DNA of 64,000 nucleotides, taken from assembly GCF_032248455.1 (NCBI RefSeq), contig NZ_JAVTTP010000001.1, forward strand, positions 1,178,001 to 1,242,000. Direction: 5' to 3'. Position 1 is the first letter of the stretch, and each line of letters opens with the position of its first letter. The stretch comes from Pricia mediterranea. GTDB taxonomy: Bacteria; Bacteroidota; Bacteroidia; Flavobacteriales; Flavobacteriaceae. Under the pieces are notes generated by a model, which worked only from the letters and a program-made list of their open reading frames with translations, had not been told where the DNA came from and did no database searches. This document shows, piece by piece, positions 16,756-25,431 of this stretch. The translations under genes and the position numbers were made by a program.

Positions 16756-17595
16756 ATGGAAGAAAAAGATCCGTTCGTCGCCATTAGGAAAAAATACGAC
16801 TCCCTAAAGGAAAAATACGATGAAATAATCGTATCTGCATTTGATGCCGGTGATTTCAGGAAATACAATGAAATCCTGTTTTCGGCCCATAGTTGTGGTA
16901 TCGAGGGCAATAGCTTCAGCGTGGACGACACCAGGGAACTTAAGGAAAAGGGATATGCCGTTAATCTTGTCAACAAGACGCTTTTGGAAGCGTTCGAAAT
17001 AATGGATCATTTCAATGCGTACGATCATATTTTGAAAAACCAGGGTTCCGACTTCAATGAATCCTTCGTTAGAACGGTACATAGAATATTGACCAAAAAC
17101 ACGTTACCCTATAAAGGCCATAGGCCCGGGGAATATGCCAAGACCCAAATGGCGGCCGGTGATACCGTATTCCGTGACACCAAAAAGGCCATTGCGAACA
17201 TGCCTAGGCTTCTGGCCAGTTTTGACGATGCCATCAAAAATAAAAAAACGCATCCTTTGGAATTGAGTGCCATATTCCACCAAATGTTCATTTACGGCCA
17301 TCCCTTCCCGGATGGCAATGGAAGGTTGGGCCGCTTGCTGTCCAATTTTATCCTGGAGAAGTTCAAGCATCCCCATATCATAATTTTGAAGGAGGATAGG
17401 CAAGAATACATCGATGCGCTCAAAGCTTCCGAGAAGCACAACAATATGTTGTCGATAGTCAACTTTTTCTATGACACGTCGATCAAGAGGATGCAAAAGG
17501 AAATAGGTCAAAAAAAAAACCTTTCGAAGAATTTCAACTTGGGTATCGGGGACGGGAGTAAAGGAAAAAAGGGCCTAGGAGGACCAAAAAGATAG
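16756..17595 (+). CDS. Fic-domain protein (probable AMP-transferase, self-inhibited class)
   Basis: The 279-residue protein has the complete Fic motif HPFPDGNGRLGR at residues 182-193 (catalytic His182) and the flap region before it. An N-terminal inhibitory motif SxxxEGN is present (S46, E50, G51, N52), which places it in the class whose inhibitory helix is in the same chain. Such enzymes transfer AMP or similar groups to target proteins; the target is unknown. It ends 4 bp before the recombinase start. The final 25 residues are a basic, glycine-rich tail (GDGSKGKKGLGGPKR) that may be flexible. Confidence 0.9.
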   Translation: MEEKDPFVAIRKKYDSLKEKYDEIIVSAFDAGDFRKYNEILFSAHSCGIEGNSFSVDDTRELKEKGYAVNLVNKTLLEAFEIMDHFNAYDHILKNQGSDFNESFVRTVHRILTKNTLPYKGHRPGEYAKTQMAAGDTVFRDTKKAIANMPRLLASFDDAIKNKKTHPLELSAIFHQMFIYGHPFPDGNGRLGRLLSNFILEKFKHPHIIILKEDRQEYIDALKASEKHNNMLSIVNFFYDTSIKRMQKEIGQKKNLSKNFNLGIGDGSKGKKGLGGPKR

Positions 17596-17599
17596 TAGT

Positions 17600-19216
17600 A
17601 TGGACTTAGAGGTATTCGAGCAATTTGCGAAGAAAGAAAAGGGAAGGATCATAGGAAAAAGTGATACGTGCGTTATTTACACCCGTGTTTCCAGTAAAGA
17701 GCAATTCGATAACAATGCCAGTCTGACTACCCAACTCAAGTATTGCCAAGAATATGCGATCAGAAAAGAATTGGAAGTAATAGAATATTTCGGGGGCACC
17801 TATGAATCGGCAAAGAGCGATGAGCGTAGGGAATTCCAAAAGATGTTGAACTATGTCAAAAGAAGAAAGAACATCGGTTATATCATTGTCTATTCCTATG
17901 ATCGATTTTCAAGAACGGGCGCGAACGGCGCCTATATCAGCGGGCAACTGAAAAAGCAGGGGGTAGCCGTGATTTCGGCCACCCAGGAAATCGATGTGAC
18001 CACAAGTGCCGGTACGTTCCAGGAGAATCTTTTTCATATGTTTTCCCACTTCGACAACCAGATCCGCAGGGACAAATCCATCACCGGCATGCAGGAAAAG
18101 TTACGAAGAGGATACTGGACAGGAGCGTATCCCTTTGGTTACACTAATAAAAACCCAGGAAAAGGTAAGGTTCCAAACTTCGTGATTACGGAAAAAGGAA
18201 GATTACTGAAGCAAGCCTTTTTATGGAAGGCGAACGCCAATATGTCCCATGTCGAGATTGCAAAACGTCTGAAGGAAAAAGGCCTGAATATAAACGCTAA
18301 AAAACTGACCGACCTTTTTAGAAATCCTTTCTATTGTGGACTTATTGTCAATAGTTTAATTCCGGGAGAGGTAATCCAGGGAAAACACGATGCCCTTATT
18401 TCAAAAAAGGTTTTCCTGAAAATACATAATTTACTTCACTCAGGTGACACACCCAAGAAATATTCGTTCGACGATGAAAACCTACCATTGAAAAAGTTCG
18501 TCAAATCCTCGGTCTGCGGAACACCTTATACTGGATTTATCGTAAAGAAAAAAGGGCTGTATTATTACAAAAACAGGCGTAAGGGAAGCAAGGAAAACAG
18601 AAGCGCCAAAAAGCTCCATGTAGAATTTTTGAATTTACTGGGGAGGTTCAGAATAGCAGATAGAAAGTATATCGAACCGTTGACCGAGATAATTCACGAC
18701 ACCTTGATAAGTAAAAACCAAGAGGCACTTGACGACCAAAAGCGATTGACCAAGGAACTCGGCCAGCTCAAAGAACGAATTAATATTTTGGAAAGAAGAT
18801 TCGTTGTACTGAACCAGATTACAAAGTCCCAGTACGAACTTTTTATGCCGGAACTAAAAGCAAAACAAAGGGAACTGGAGATAAAACTGGAGAATGGGGG
18901 AATCAATAGTTCAAACCTCAAAAAATCCGTAAAACTGGCACTTGGTTATGCCTGTAACCTACCTTCCCTGTGGGAGTTAGGTAATCTGGAAACTAAAAGG
19001 GCCATACAATATATGGTATTCCCTGACGGGATTGAGTATGACTTCAAAAACAAGCTAGTTCAAACTTTTCGGGTCAACGAAATTTTTGGTGCAATCCGCT
19101 CATTTTCAGGTAGTTTTAAAGAAATAAAAAAGGGAATTTTCCACAATAATCATGGAAAATCCCCTTTAGTGACCGCGGCAGGATTCAAACCTGCAACCCT
19201 CAGAGCCGAAATCTGA
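17600..19216 (+). CDS. large serine recombinase (element integrase)
   Basis: This 538-residue site-specific recombinase should integrate and excise the element. The resolvase-type catalytic domain is at about residues 23-165 (VIYTRVSSKEQ with catalytic Ser31; YDRFSRTG). The recombinase domain follows (GYWTGAYPFGYT to the NPFYCGLI block), then a zinc-ribbon-like region, a coiled coil (about 370-440) and a C-terminal arm. In the ribbon the expected four cysteines are reduced to one (SSVCGTPYTG, YYYKNRRKGSKENRS). The last 30 or so codons run antisense through the terminator and 3' half of tRNA-Arg, so the C-terminus depends on the integration site. Confidence 0.93.
   Translation: MDLEVFEQFAKKEKGRIIGKSDTCVIYTRVSSKEQFDNNASLTTQLKYCQEYAIRKELEVIEYFGGTYESAKSDERREFQKMLNYVKRRKNIGYIIVYSYDRFSRTGANGAYISGQLKKQGVAVISATQEIDVTTSAGTFQENLFHMFSHFDNQIRRDKSITGMQEKLRRGYWTGAYPFGYTNKNPGKGKVPNFVITEKGRLLKQAFLWKANANMSHVEIAKRLKEKGLNINAKKLTDLFRNPFYCGLIVNSLIPGEVIQGKHDALISKKVFLKIHNLLHSGDTPKKYSFDDENLPLKKFVKSSVCGTPYTGFIVKKKGLYYYKNRRKGSKENRSAKKLHVEFLNLLGRFRIADRKYIEPLTEIIHDTLISKNQEALDDQKRLTKELGQLKERINILERRFVVLNQITKSQYELFMPELKAKQRELEIKLENGGINSSNLKKSVKLALGYACNLPSLWELGNLETKRAIQYMVFPDGIEYDFKNKLVQTFRVNEIFGAIRSFSGSFKEIKKGIFHNNHGKSPLVTAAGFKPATLRAEI
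19121..19167 (-). terminator. intrinsic terminator of tRNA-Arg
   Basis: On the minus strand AAAGGGGATTTTCCA pairs with TGGAAAATTCCCTTT (one G-T pair) around a 9-nt loop and is followed by TTTATTTC. It directly follows the tRNA gene. On the plus strand it is part of the serine recombinase coding sequence. Confidence 0.75.
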
Positions 19217-19243
19217 TGCGCTATTCAGTTGCGCCACGCGGCC
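19170..19243 (-). tRNA. tRNA-Arg (anticodon TCG)
   Basis: The minus strand folds into a standard cloverleaf. The acceptor is GGCCGCG with CGCGGTC (one G-T pair), the D-arm is GCGC/GCGC, the anticodon stem TCAGA/TCTGA encloses the loop TTTCGGC with anticodon TCG, and the T-arm is GCAGG-TTTGAAT-CCTGC. The discriminator base is A at 19170. It is the apparent insertion site of the mobilizable element, whose recombinase gene ends inside it at 19216 on the opposite strand. Confidence 0.95.
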
Positions 19244-19288
19244 GTATTCCGAGCAAAGCGACGGAATCTGTGTACCATTTTCAAAAAA

Positions 19289-19741
19289 TCATTTCGAAAG
19301 CCTTGCTTTAACTATCGTCGAAATCGTCTTGCCATCGGCCTGACCGGCCAATTTTTTTGAGACGAGACCCATTACCTTGCCCATATCTTTCATTCCCGTT
19401 GCTCCGGTGGCTTCAATACTGCTATCGACTACTTTTTCAATTTCCTCCTCCGACAATTGTTCGGGCAGGAACTGTTCGATAACGGCAACTTGCGCCAGTT
19501 CGGGATCGGCCAGGTCGTCCCTGCCCTGCTCCTTATAAATAGTGGCACTGTCCTTTCGCTGCTTAACCAGCTTCTGTACGAGTTTCACTTCTTCTTCCTC
19601 CGTCATTCCCTCGCTCGAACCTGTTTCGGTGCGGGCCAACAACAAAGCGGACTTAACCGCACGCAATGCTTCCAAGGCAACCTTATCCTTGGTTTTCATA
19701 GCGACCTTCATCTGTTCCGACACCTGTTCTTGCAAACTCAT
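19289..19741 (-). CDS. GatB/YqeY-domain protein
   Basis: The 150-residue soluble helical protein matches the YqeY family throughout: MKTKDKVALEALRAVKSALL, KLVKQRKDSATIYKEQGRDD, EQFLPEQLSEEEI, MKDMGKVMGLVSKKLAGQADG and STIVKARLSK. The family shares a domain with the GatB subunit that handles misacylated tRNA, but its own role is unsettled. The start is set at ATG 19741; an upstream in-frame ATG at 19783 would extend into the ftsZ terminator region. It follows ftsZ, as in other Flavobacteriia, but is separated from it by a strong terminator. Confidence 0.9.
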   Translation of the reverse strand: MSLQEQVSEQMKVAMKTKDKVALEALRAVKSALLLARTETGSSEGMTEEEEVKLVQKLVKQRKDSATIYKEQGRDDLADPELAQVAVIEQFLPEQLSEEEIEKVVDSSIEATGATGMKDMGKVMGLVSKKLAGQADGKTISTIVKARLSK

Positions 19742-19794
19742 GACCCACTCGTTTTCGGACTGCGAATATAAAAAATATCCCATGATATAGAACG

Positions 19795-19828
19795 AAAAAA
19801 CCCCGAAAAAAGTGTTTTTTCGGGGTTT
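19795..19828 (-). terminator. intrinsic terminator after ftsZ
   Basis: AAACCCCGAAAAAA (19798-19811) pairs perfectly with TTTTTTCGGGGTTT (19815-19828) around a 3-nt loop, and on the minus strand is followed by a run of T. It ends the division gene cluster and is placed between ftsZ and yqeY. Confidence 0.85.
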
Positions 19829-19860
19829 GGGTTCTAGCCGTTACTACTGGGGTCGGAATA

Positions 19861-21846
19861 TCAATCAACGTTATCGTGCAGGAACGAATTGTTGGACCGC
19901 AATTGTATGTCGTCATTGCTGTCCCCGCCAAGGGTGGTGCGCGAAATCTTACCCTCTTGCCGAGGGGCAGCGCTCAAATCGACACCTTGGCGTTTGTATG
20001 CCGGTTCCCTTTCGATCTCATCGACACTGCTCACGTTATTTTGGAACTTGTAATTGAAATCTTTCAACTTTCTGCGACGTTCATCGGCGCGTTCCCTGAG
20101 CATGGCGTCGATTGGACTGTCCAACGGATCGACCGGCTTAGACGGTTCCTGGGCGGATTCACCTGATTCGGAGACCGATTGCTGTTTTGGTCTATCGGTC
20201 TCGGAAAGGGGTTTCTTTTTGATCTGCATTTCTTTCTCGACCGGGTTCGCCGGGTTCCGGGCAGCTTCCGGTTTTGCTCCGGTAAGCTTTCTTTCAAGCT
20301 CTAGATAATCATCCAGCTTGTAACGGGTCTCGCCTTTTTTATTGTATTCGAGCACCGTTATGACTTCTTCGGGATTTTCGACCTCCATGTCTTTGATATC
20401 GTCGTCGAGACTGAAGGTAATAACGTTATCCTGCTCCTCTTCTTCTCTTTGTGACGGCGTCAAGGGCATATCGAAACTCATAGCCATCTGTTCTTCCTTC
20501 AACTGATCGTAAGGCAAAACAACAGGGTCGACCACGACCATGTCGTGGAGGGCGTCTTTGGAATCTATAATCACAAAATCGTCATCGGAGACCTCATCGC
20601 TTATCTCGGCCACCCCTTCAACGACTTCTTCGTAAAACACATTGAAGTTCTTGATATAACTGGTAGTGGGCACCAAGTCCTTTTGCCCCTGCTTGTCATT
20701 ATCCTCGGTCAGCGTATGCTTGATGATCGGCGGAACGATTTCTTCTTCCTCCAGCTTATGTACAATGGGCTTTTTCTCCGTTAGATCGTGCTGGGCTTTT
20801 TGCTCGTCCTCCAAGGTATGGATTATCTTTTTGGCTTCGGTGTTTACGATTTCGTTCTGTTGGTCCGCGTTAAAACCGGTCGCGATGACCGTCACGGCAA
20901 TTGCCTCGCCCAAATCCTCATCTTCACCTACCCCCATGATAATATTCGCACCGTGGCCGGCCTCTACTTGGATAAAGTCATTGATTTCACCGATCTCATC
21001 GATGGTGATTTCCTGTCCGCCCGAAACGATCAACAATAATACGTTTTGGGCCCCGGTAATTTTGTTATCGTTCAGAAGCGGGGAGTCCAAGGCCTTGTTA
21101 ATGGCTTCACTGGCCCGCATTGAGCCGGTTGCCGTAGCCGACCCCATAATGGCGGTGCCGCTATTCGACAGTACGGTCTTGGCATCGCGAAGGTCAATGT
21201 TTTGAGTATAGTGGTGCGTAATCACTTCGGCGATACCCCTTGCCGCCGTTGACAAAACCTCGTCGGCCTTGGAGAACCCGGCCTTAAAACCAAGGTTTCC
21301 GTACACTTCGCGCAACTTGTTGTTGTTGATCACGATAAGGGAATCTACGTTCGCCCGCAGTTTCTCAATGCCGATACGGGCCTGTTCGCAGCGCATCTTG
21401 CCCTCGAACTCAAAGGGCATGGTAACGATGCCCACGGTAAGCACGTCGAGCTCCTTGGCCTGTTTTGCGATCACAGGGGCTGCTCCGGTTCCGGTTCCAC
21501 CACCCATTCCAGCGGTTATAAATATCATTTTGGTCGTTCGGGCAAGCATCTCCTTGATTTCTTCCATACTTTCCAAGGCGGCCTGCTCCCCGATTTCAGG
21601 ATTAGCGCCGGCACCTAGTCCCTCGGTCAGGGAAACCCCCAATTGAATTTTGTTGGGTACCGAGCTATTGTGCAGCGCTTGCGAGTCGGTGTTGCAGATT
21701 ACAAAATCCACCCCGTTGATACCCGACTGAAACATATGGTTGATGGCGTTGCTGCCACCGCCGCCGACGCCGATTACTTTTATTACGTTGCTCTGATTCT
21801 TGGGAAGATCAAAAGCGATTCCGTCAAATTCCGTGTTGTTGCTCAT
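19861..21846 (-). CDS. ftsZ: cell division GTPase FtsZ
   Basis: FtsZ polymerises into the cytokinetic ring. The 661-residue protein has the GTPase core in residues 1-330: GVGGGGSNAINHM, the tubulin signature GGGTGTGAAPVIAK, and the NxDxxDL-equivalent region QNIDLRDAKTVL. A long, charged, probably disordered C-terminal half follows (about 330-640), much longer than in E. coli but normal for Bacteroidota, with a short end DIQLRSNNSFLHDNVD as the likely partner-binding tail. It lies 156 bp after ftsA and before a terminator. Confidence 0.97.
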   Translation of the reverse strand: MSNNTEFDGIAFDLPKNQSNVIKVIGVGGGGSNAINHMFQSGINGVDFVICNTDSQALHNSSVPNKIQLGVSLTEGLGAGANPEIGEQAALESMEEIKEMLARTTKMIFITAGMGGGTGTGAAPVIAKQAKELDVLTVGIVTMPFEFEGKMRCEQARIGIEKLRANVDSLIVINNNKLREVYGNLGFKAGFSKADEVLSTAARGIAEVITHHYTQNIDLRDAKTVLSNSGTAIMGSATATGSMRASEAINKALDSPLLNDNKITGAQNVLLLIVSGGQEITIDEIGEINDFIQVEAGHGANIIMGVGEDEDLGEAIAVTVIATGFNADQQNEIVNTEAKKIIHTLEDEQKAQHDLTEKKPIVHKLEEEEIVPPIIKHTLTEDNDKQGQKDLVPTTSYIKNFNVFYEEVVEGVAEISDEVSDDDFVIIDSKDALHDMVVVDPVVLPYDQLKEEQMAMSFDMPLTPSQREEEEQDNVITFSLDDDIKDMEVENPEEVITVLEYNKKGETRYKLDDYLELERKLTGAKPEAARNPANPVEKEMQIKKKPLSETDRPKQQSVSESGESAQEPSKPVDPLDSPIDAMLRERADERRRKLKDFNYKFQNNVSSVDEIEREPAYKRQGVDLSAAPRQEGKISRTTLGGDSNDDIQLRSNNSFLHDNVD

Positions 21847-22002
21847 ACTATATTTTTTTACTGGTTATCGTTCTTTATTTTGGATTTAGGACTTCTCAGA
21901 TTCATAGGAATGGTGCTCTGCGCTCCTGCTACCCTATTTTTCGCTATCCTAAACTGTCTTATTCTTCGTTCTCTTTGGTCTCAATGGTCTTCTTCTCCCC
22001 GT

Positions 22003-23334
22003 TCATTCGGCATTGTCTAAAAAGTCCTTCAATTTTTCCGACCATTTGTCGAAAACGGACTGGCGTTCTTTTTTCGGTTTTGTTTTGGCCGCGTGTTCTT
22101 CATCCGCTTCGTGACCGGCCATAACCAATTCCCCCTCTTCCCCGTCTTTTTCTTCCCCCGCCTTGGGCTTGCGCTCATTGTTGACCGCATTCATCAAAAG
22201 TCCCACTGCGGTGGCGTAGAGGGGACTGGCAATACTGGCGTCGGAATCGCCGGCCAGGTGTTCATTGGGGTAGCCGATTCGGGTGTCCATTCCCGTGATA
22301 TACTCCACCAATTGCTTTAGGTGTTTTAGCTGACTTCCCCCACCGGTGAGTACGATGCCTGCAATCAATTTCTTTTTTTGCTCCTCATGCCCGTAGGTCT
22401 TGATTTCGGTGTAGACCTGCTCCACGATCTCCACCACGCGGGCATGGATGATCTTCGATAAGTTTTTGAGGGTGATTTCCTTGGGCTCCCTGCCCCGTAG
22501 CCCGGGAATGGAAACGATTTCGTTATCCTTGTTTTCGCCCGGCCATGCCGATCCGAATTTTATTTTGAGCAGTTCGGCCTGTTTTTCGATGATGGAGCAT
22601 CCTTCCTTGATATCCTCTGTGATAACGCCGCCACCAAAGGGAATGACTGCGGTATGGCGGATAATGCCATCCTTGAAAATGGCCAGGTCGGTCGTTCCAC
22701 CGCCGATATCCAACAAGACGACCCCCGCCTCCTTTTCTTCCTTGCTCAAGACCGCATCCGAAGAAGCCAGTGGCTCCAAGGTGATATTACCGAGTTCAAG
22801 GCCGGCGCTCTTGATGCATCTACCGACATTTTTGATGGAGGACACCTGCCCCACGACCACGTGAAAATTGGCTTCCAAACGCCCGCCGTACATCCCGATG
22901 GGCTCCTTGATCTCCGCCTGTCCGTCCACCTTGTATTCCTGGGGTAGCACGTGAATGATCTCCTCCCCGGGCAACATCACCAACTTATAGACCTGGTTAC
23001 AGAGCTTATCGAGGTCTTCTTCGTGGATTACCTCCTCCGAATCGGCCCTAGTGATGTAATCGCTATGGTGCAGACTGCGGATATGTTGTCCCGCAATGCC
23101 TACCACCACGGTACCGATCTTGAGCCCGGCACTGGTCTCTGCCTGTTCGACGGCCTGTTGGATCGATTTGATGGTCTGGGTGATGTTGTTCACCACTCCC
23201 CGGTGCACCCCAAGACTTTTGGATTGCCCGATACCTAGCACCTCAATTTTTCCGTATTCGTTTTCCCTACCGATTATGGCGACGATCTTGGTCGTTCCTA
23301 TATCTAATCCTACCGAATAATTCTCTACTTGCAT
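22003..23334 (-). CDS. ftsA: cell division protein FtsA
   Basis: FtsA is an actin-like ATPase that tethers FtsZ to the membrane. In this 443-residue protein the first phosphate loop is YSVGLDIGTTKIVAIIGREN, the 1C (SHS2-type) insert covers about residues 85-165, the second phosphate loop is VVLLDIGGGTTDLAIF, and the adenosine motif is IVLTGGGSQLKHL. The C-terminus carries a linker and an amphipathic helix (SVFDKWSEKLKDFLDN) suited to membrane binding. It follows ftsQ with a 3-bp gap. Confidence 0.96.
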   Translation of the reverse strand: MQVENYSVGLDIGTTKIVAIIGRENEYGKIEVLGIGQSKSLGVHRGVVNNITQTIKSIQQAVEQAETSAGLKIGTVVVGIAGQHIRSLHHSDYITRADSEEVIHEEDLDKLCNQVYKLVMLPGEEIIHVLPQEYKVDGQAEIKEPIGMYGGRLEANFHVVVGQVSSIKNVGRCIKSAGLELGNITLEPLASSDAVLSKEEKEAGVVLLDIGGGTTDLAIFKDGIIRHTAVIPFGGGVITEDIKEGCSIIEKQAELLKIKFGSAWPGENKDNEIVSIPGLRGREPKEITLKNLSKIIHARVVEIVEQVYTEIKTYGHEEQKKKLIAGIVLTGGGSQLKHLKQLVEYITGMDTRIGYPNEHLAGDSDASIASPLYATAVGLLMNAVNNERKPKAGEEKDGEEGELVMAGHEADEEHAAKTKPKKERQSVFDKWSEKLKDFLDNAE

Positions 23335-23337
23335 AAC

Positions 23338-24057
23338 TTATATTTTGGTGCACACTACTTGTTTGTTGAATTCCAGGCTTACGACGTCATAGTTCCCCAA
23401 GGTGTCATCTAGGTTCGCTTTGGTGTAAAATGCCTTGAACTTACTGAATTTTTCATCGAGATTTTTGATATCGCCCAGGTTCACGGTGAACTGTTCCGTA
23501 CGAAAACGCAATTGATAGCTGTCTTCCGCCTCGATATGGATACCTATAACATTTTTACGGAGAAAATCATCGGCGTTGATGTAATTCAATAATTTATAGG
23601 CATCTTCAAGGCTCTGGCCGGTTATCTTACCGGTAATTATGGGTACCCGGGCGGAATGACTTGACGACAAGGGCATGCGCGAGCCATCTTCGTCGAGATA
23701 AAACTTCGAATCTGCCTCTACCCGTCCGATGGGTTTCCGCTGCTCGATTTTGGACGCAAGTTTGCCATTTACGGAAAGAAAGACTTGGGCGTTTTTCACC
23801 ATTTCATTGGCCTCAATGGTTTTTTCGATAGTATTCAAAGCTAATTTTTCTTTAGGGAAATTATCAAGGCTACCAAATTTTTGTATTAACAATTTATTAA
23901 CCGCGCCCTGGGTGATATACAAATTCTGATCTCCCACAAATTCGATGGCGATTCCGCTCAGCTTTTTATGTTCGCTTCTTTCATTCGAAAAAGAGTATAG
24001 CCCTACAATGACGGCCAATAAGACCGTAAGCTTTATGTAATTAGTGTTCATCTTCAT
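23338..24057 (-). CDS. ftsQ: cell division protein FtsQ/DivIB
   Basis: The 239-residue bitopic protein has an N-terminal membrane span (about 9-23, LTVLLAVIVGLYSF) and a periplasmic POTRA plus beta domain (AIEFVGDQNLYITQGAVNKL, NTIEKTIEANEMVKNAQVFL). It scaffolds the division complex with FtsL and FtsI. It is less conserved than its neighbours and is identified mainly by its place between murC and ftsA. It overlaps the end of murC by 17 bp. Confidence 0.9.
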   Translation of the reverse strand: MKMNTNYIKLTVLLAVIVGLYSFSNERSEHKKLSGIAIEFVGDQNLYITQGAVNKLLIQKFGSLDNFPKEKLALNTIEKTIEANEMVKNAQVFLSVNGKLASKIEQRKPIGRVEADSKFYLDEDGSRMPLSSSHSARVPIITGKITGQSLEDAYKLLNYINADDFLRKNVIGIHIEAEDSYQLRFRTEQFTVNLGDIKNLDEKFSKFKAFYTKANLDDTLGNYDVVSLEFNKQVVCTKI

Positions 24058-25399
24058 GTTCCAGCTCCTGTTTTAATTTTCGTACTTCCAATCCGATGTC
24101 CCCTGCGCCCATAGTGACCAGGATATCGGGATTTTGTTTTATTATTTCTTGCTTTAGTTTATTCTTTTGGATGGCTTTTTTCTTGGGATGATCTATTCTT
24201 TTCAACAGCCATTCCGCCGTGATTCCCGCTATTGGTTCTTCCCGGGCGGGATAGATGTCCAACATTAAAATACTATCAAATCGGGATAAGCTTTTGGCAA
24301 ATTCATCGGCAAAATCCTTGGTTCTTGAGAACAGATGCGGCTGAAAGACCGCTAAAGTGCGCTTTCCGGGATGCATTTCGGATATCGCCTGATGTACCGC
24401 GTCGATTTCTGCGGGATGGTGCGCATAGTCATCGATAAAGATGAAACCATCGCGTTTGATCTCGTATGAAAACCGGCGTTTCACCCCTTTAAAACTTGCC
24501 ATTGCCCCCGCCAGTTTTTCGACCGGTCTGCCAGTTTCCACCGCCATGGCTAAGGCGACCAATGCGTTGAGCAGATTGTGCCTCCCGGGCTTGTTGAACC
24601 TTACATCCATCAATTTTGTTTCCGGCGTTACCACATCAAAAATATAGGTGCCGCCTTCTATTCGTATGTTTTCGATGCAATAGTCCGACGCATCTTCGAT
24701 GCCGTACGTAATTCCGTCCAAGGGAAGTCCCTTTCGCACGAACAGCTTGCCGTCAGGATTTATCCGTTGGGTAAATTCCAGAAAGGAATTTTTTAGTTCG
24801 GCTTCATCGCCATAGATATCCAAATGATCGGCATCCATAGACGTCACGCAGGCCACATCGGGGAACAGCCGTAAAAAAGACCGGTCGAACTCATCGGCCT
24901 CGACCACGGAATACTCCGTACCCTCCATGACGAAATTGGTATTGAAATCTTCTGAAACCCCGCCCAAAAATGCCATAAAGGGTACTGCCGTTTCTTTAAG
25001 CAAATGGGCCAAAATACAGGTCGTGGTCGTTTTGCCGTGGGTACCCGCCACCGCAAAGCAATAGGAATCTTTCGTAATGAGCCCGAGGACTTCCGAGCGT
25101 TTCTTCAGGTTGAAACCCCGGTTCAAAAAATACTGATACTCCGAATGCTCCGGGGGCACAGCGGGCGTGTAAACGACCAAGGTGACGGTCACATCGTAAA
25201 ACGCCTCGGACACCAAGTTGATATCGTCCTCAAAATGAACGTCGATACCCAATTTCTCTAGCTCTCGAATCAGCGGCGTTTCTGTCTTATCGTACCCGGC
25301 CACATTTTTCCCCTGGGACTTAAAATAACGTGCCAAGGCGGACATACCAATGCCTCCGATGCCAATAAAATACACGTTATTTAAAGTTTTTAAGTTCAA
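24041..25399 (-). CDS. murC: UDP-N-acetylmuramate--L-alanine ligase MurC
   Basis: The 452-residue cytoplasmic Mur ligase adds L-Ala, the first residue of the peptide stem. The N-terminal nucleotide-binding part has GIGGIGMSALARYFKSQG, the ATP loop is VAGTHGKTTTTCILAHLL, and the central motif is DEFDRSFLRL with DADHLDIYG. The C-terminal domain has FIDDYAHHPAEIDAV and FQPHLFSRTKDFADEF. Length is normal. It lies 32 bp after murG. Confidence 0.97.
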   Translation of the reverse strand: MNLKTLNNVYFIGIGGIGMSALARYFKSQGKNVAGYDKTETPLIRELEKLGIDVHFEDDINLVSEAFYDVTVTLVVYTPAVPPEHSEYQYFLNRGFNLKKRSEVLGLITKDSYCFAVAGTHGKTTTTCILAHLLKETAVPFMAFLGGVSEDFNTNFVMEGTEYSVVEADEFDRSFLRLFPDVACVTSMDADHLDIYGDEAELKNSFLEFTQRINPDGKLFVRKGLPLDGITYGIEDASDYCIENIRIEGGTYIFDVVTPETKLMDVRFNKPGRHNLLNALVALAMAVETGRPVEKLAGAMASFKGVKRRFSYEIKRDGFIFIDDYAHHPAEIDAVHQAISEMHPGKRTLAVFQPHLFSRTKDFADEFAKSLSRFDSILMLDIYPAREEPIAGITAEWLLKRIDHPKKKAIQKNKLKQEIIKQNPDILVTMGAGDIGLEVRKLKQELEHEDEH

Positions 25400-25431
25400 T
25401 GTTGAGTGTATGAGTTTATGGGTTTATTAGT

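Larger units (their letters stand above)
13487..19216 (+). mobile_element. integrative mobilizable element (approximate limits)
   Basis: All genes here are on the plus strand and form a transfer and integration set: MobC, MOBP-type relaxase, small accessory genes, HicB, Fic and a large serine recombinase next to tRNA-Arg. No type IV secretion genes are present, so transfer would need a helper element. The right limit is taken at the recombinase end within the tRNA gene. The left limit is uncertain: I could not find a second copy of the tRNA 3' end by eye. It may begin as far left as about 12930. Confidence 0.7.
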
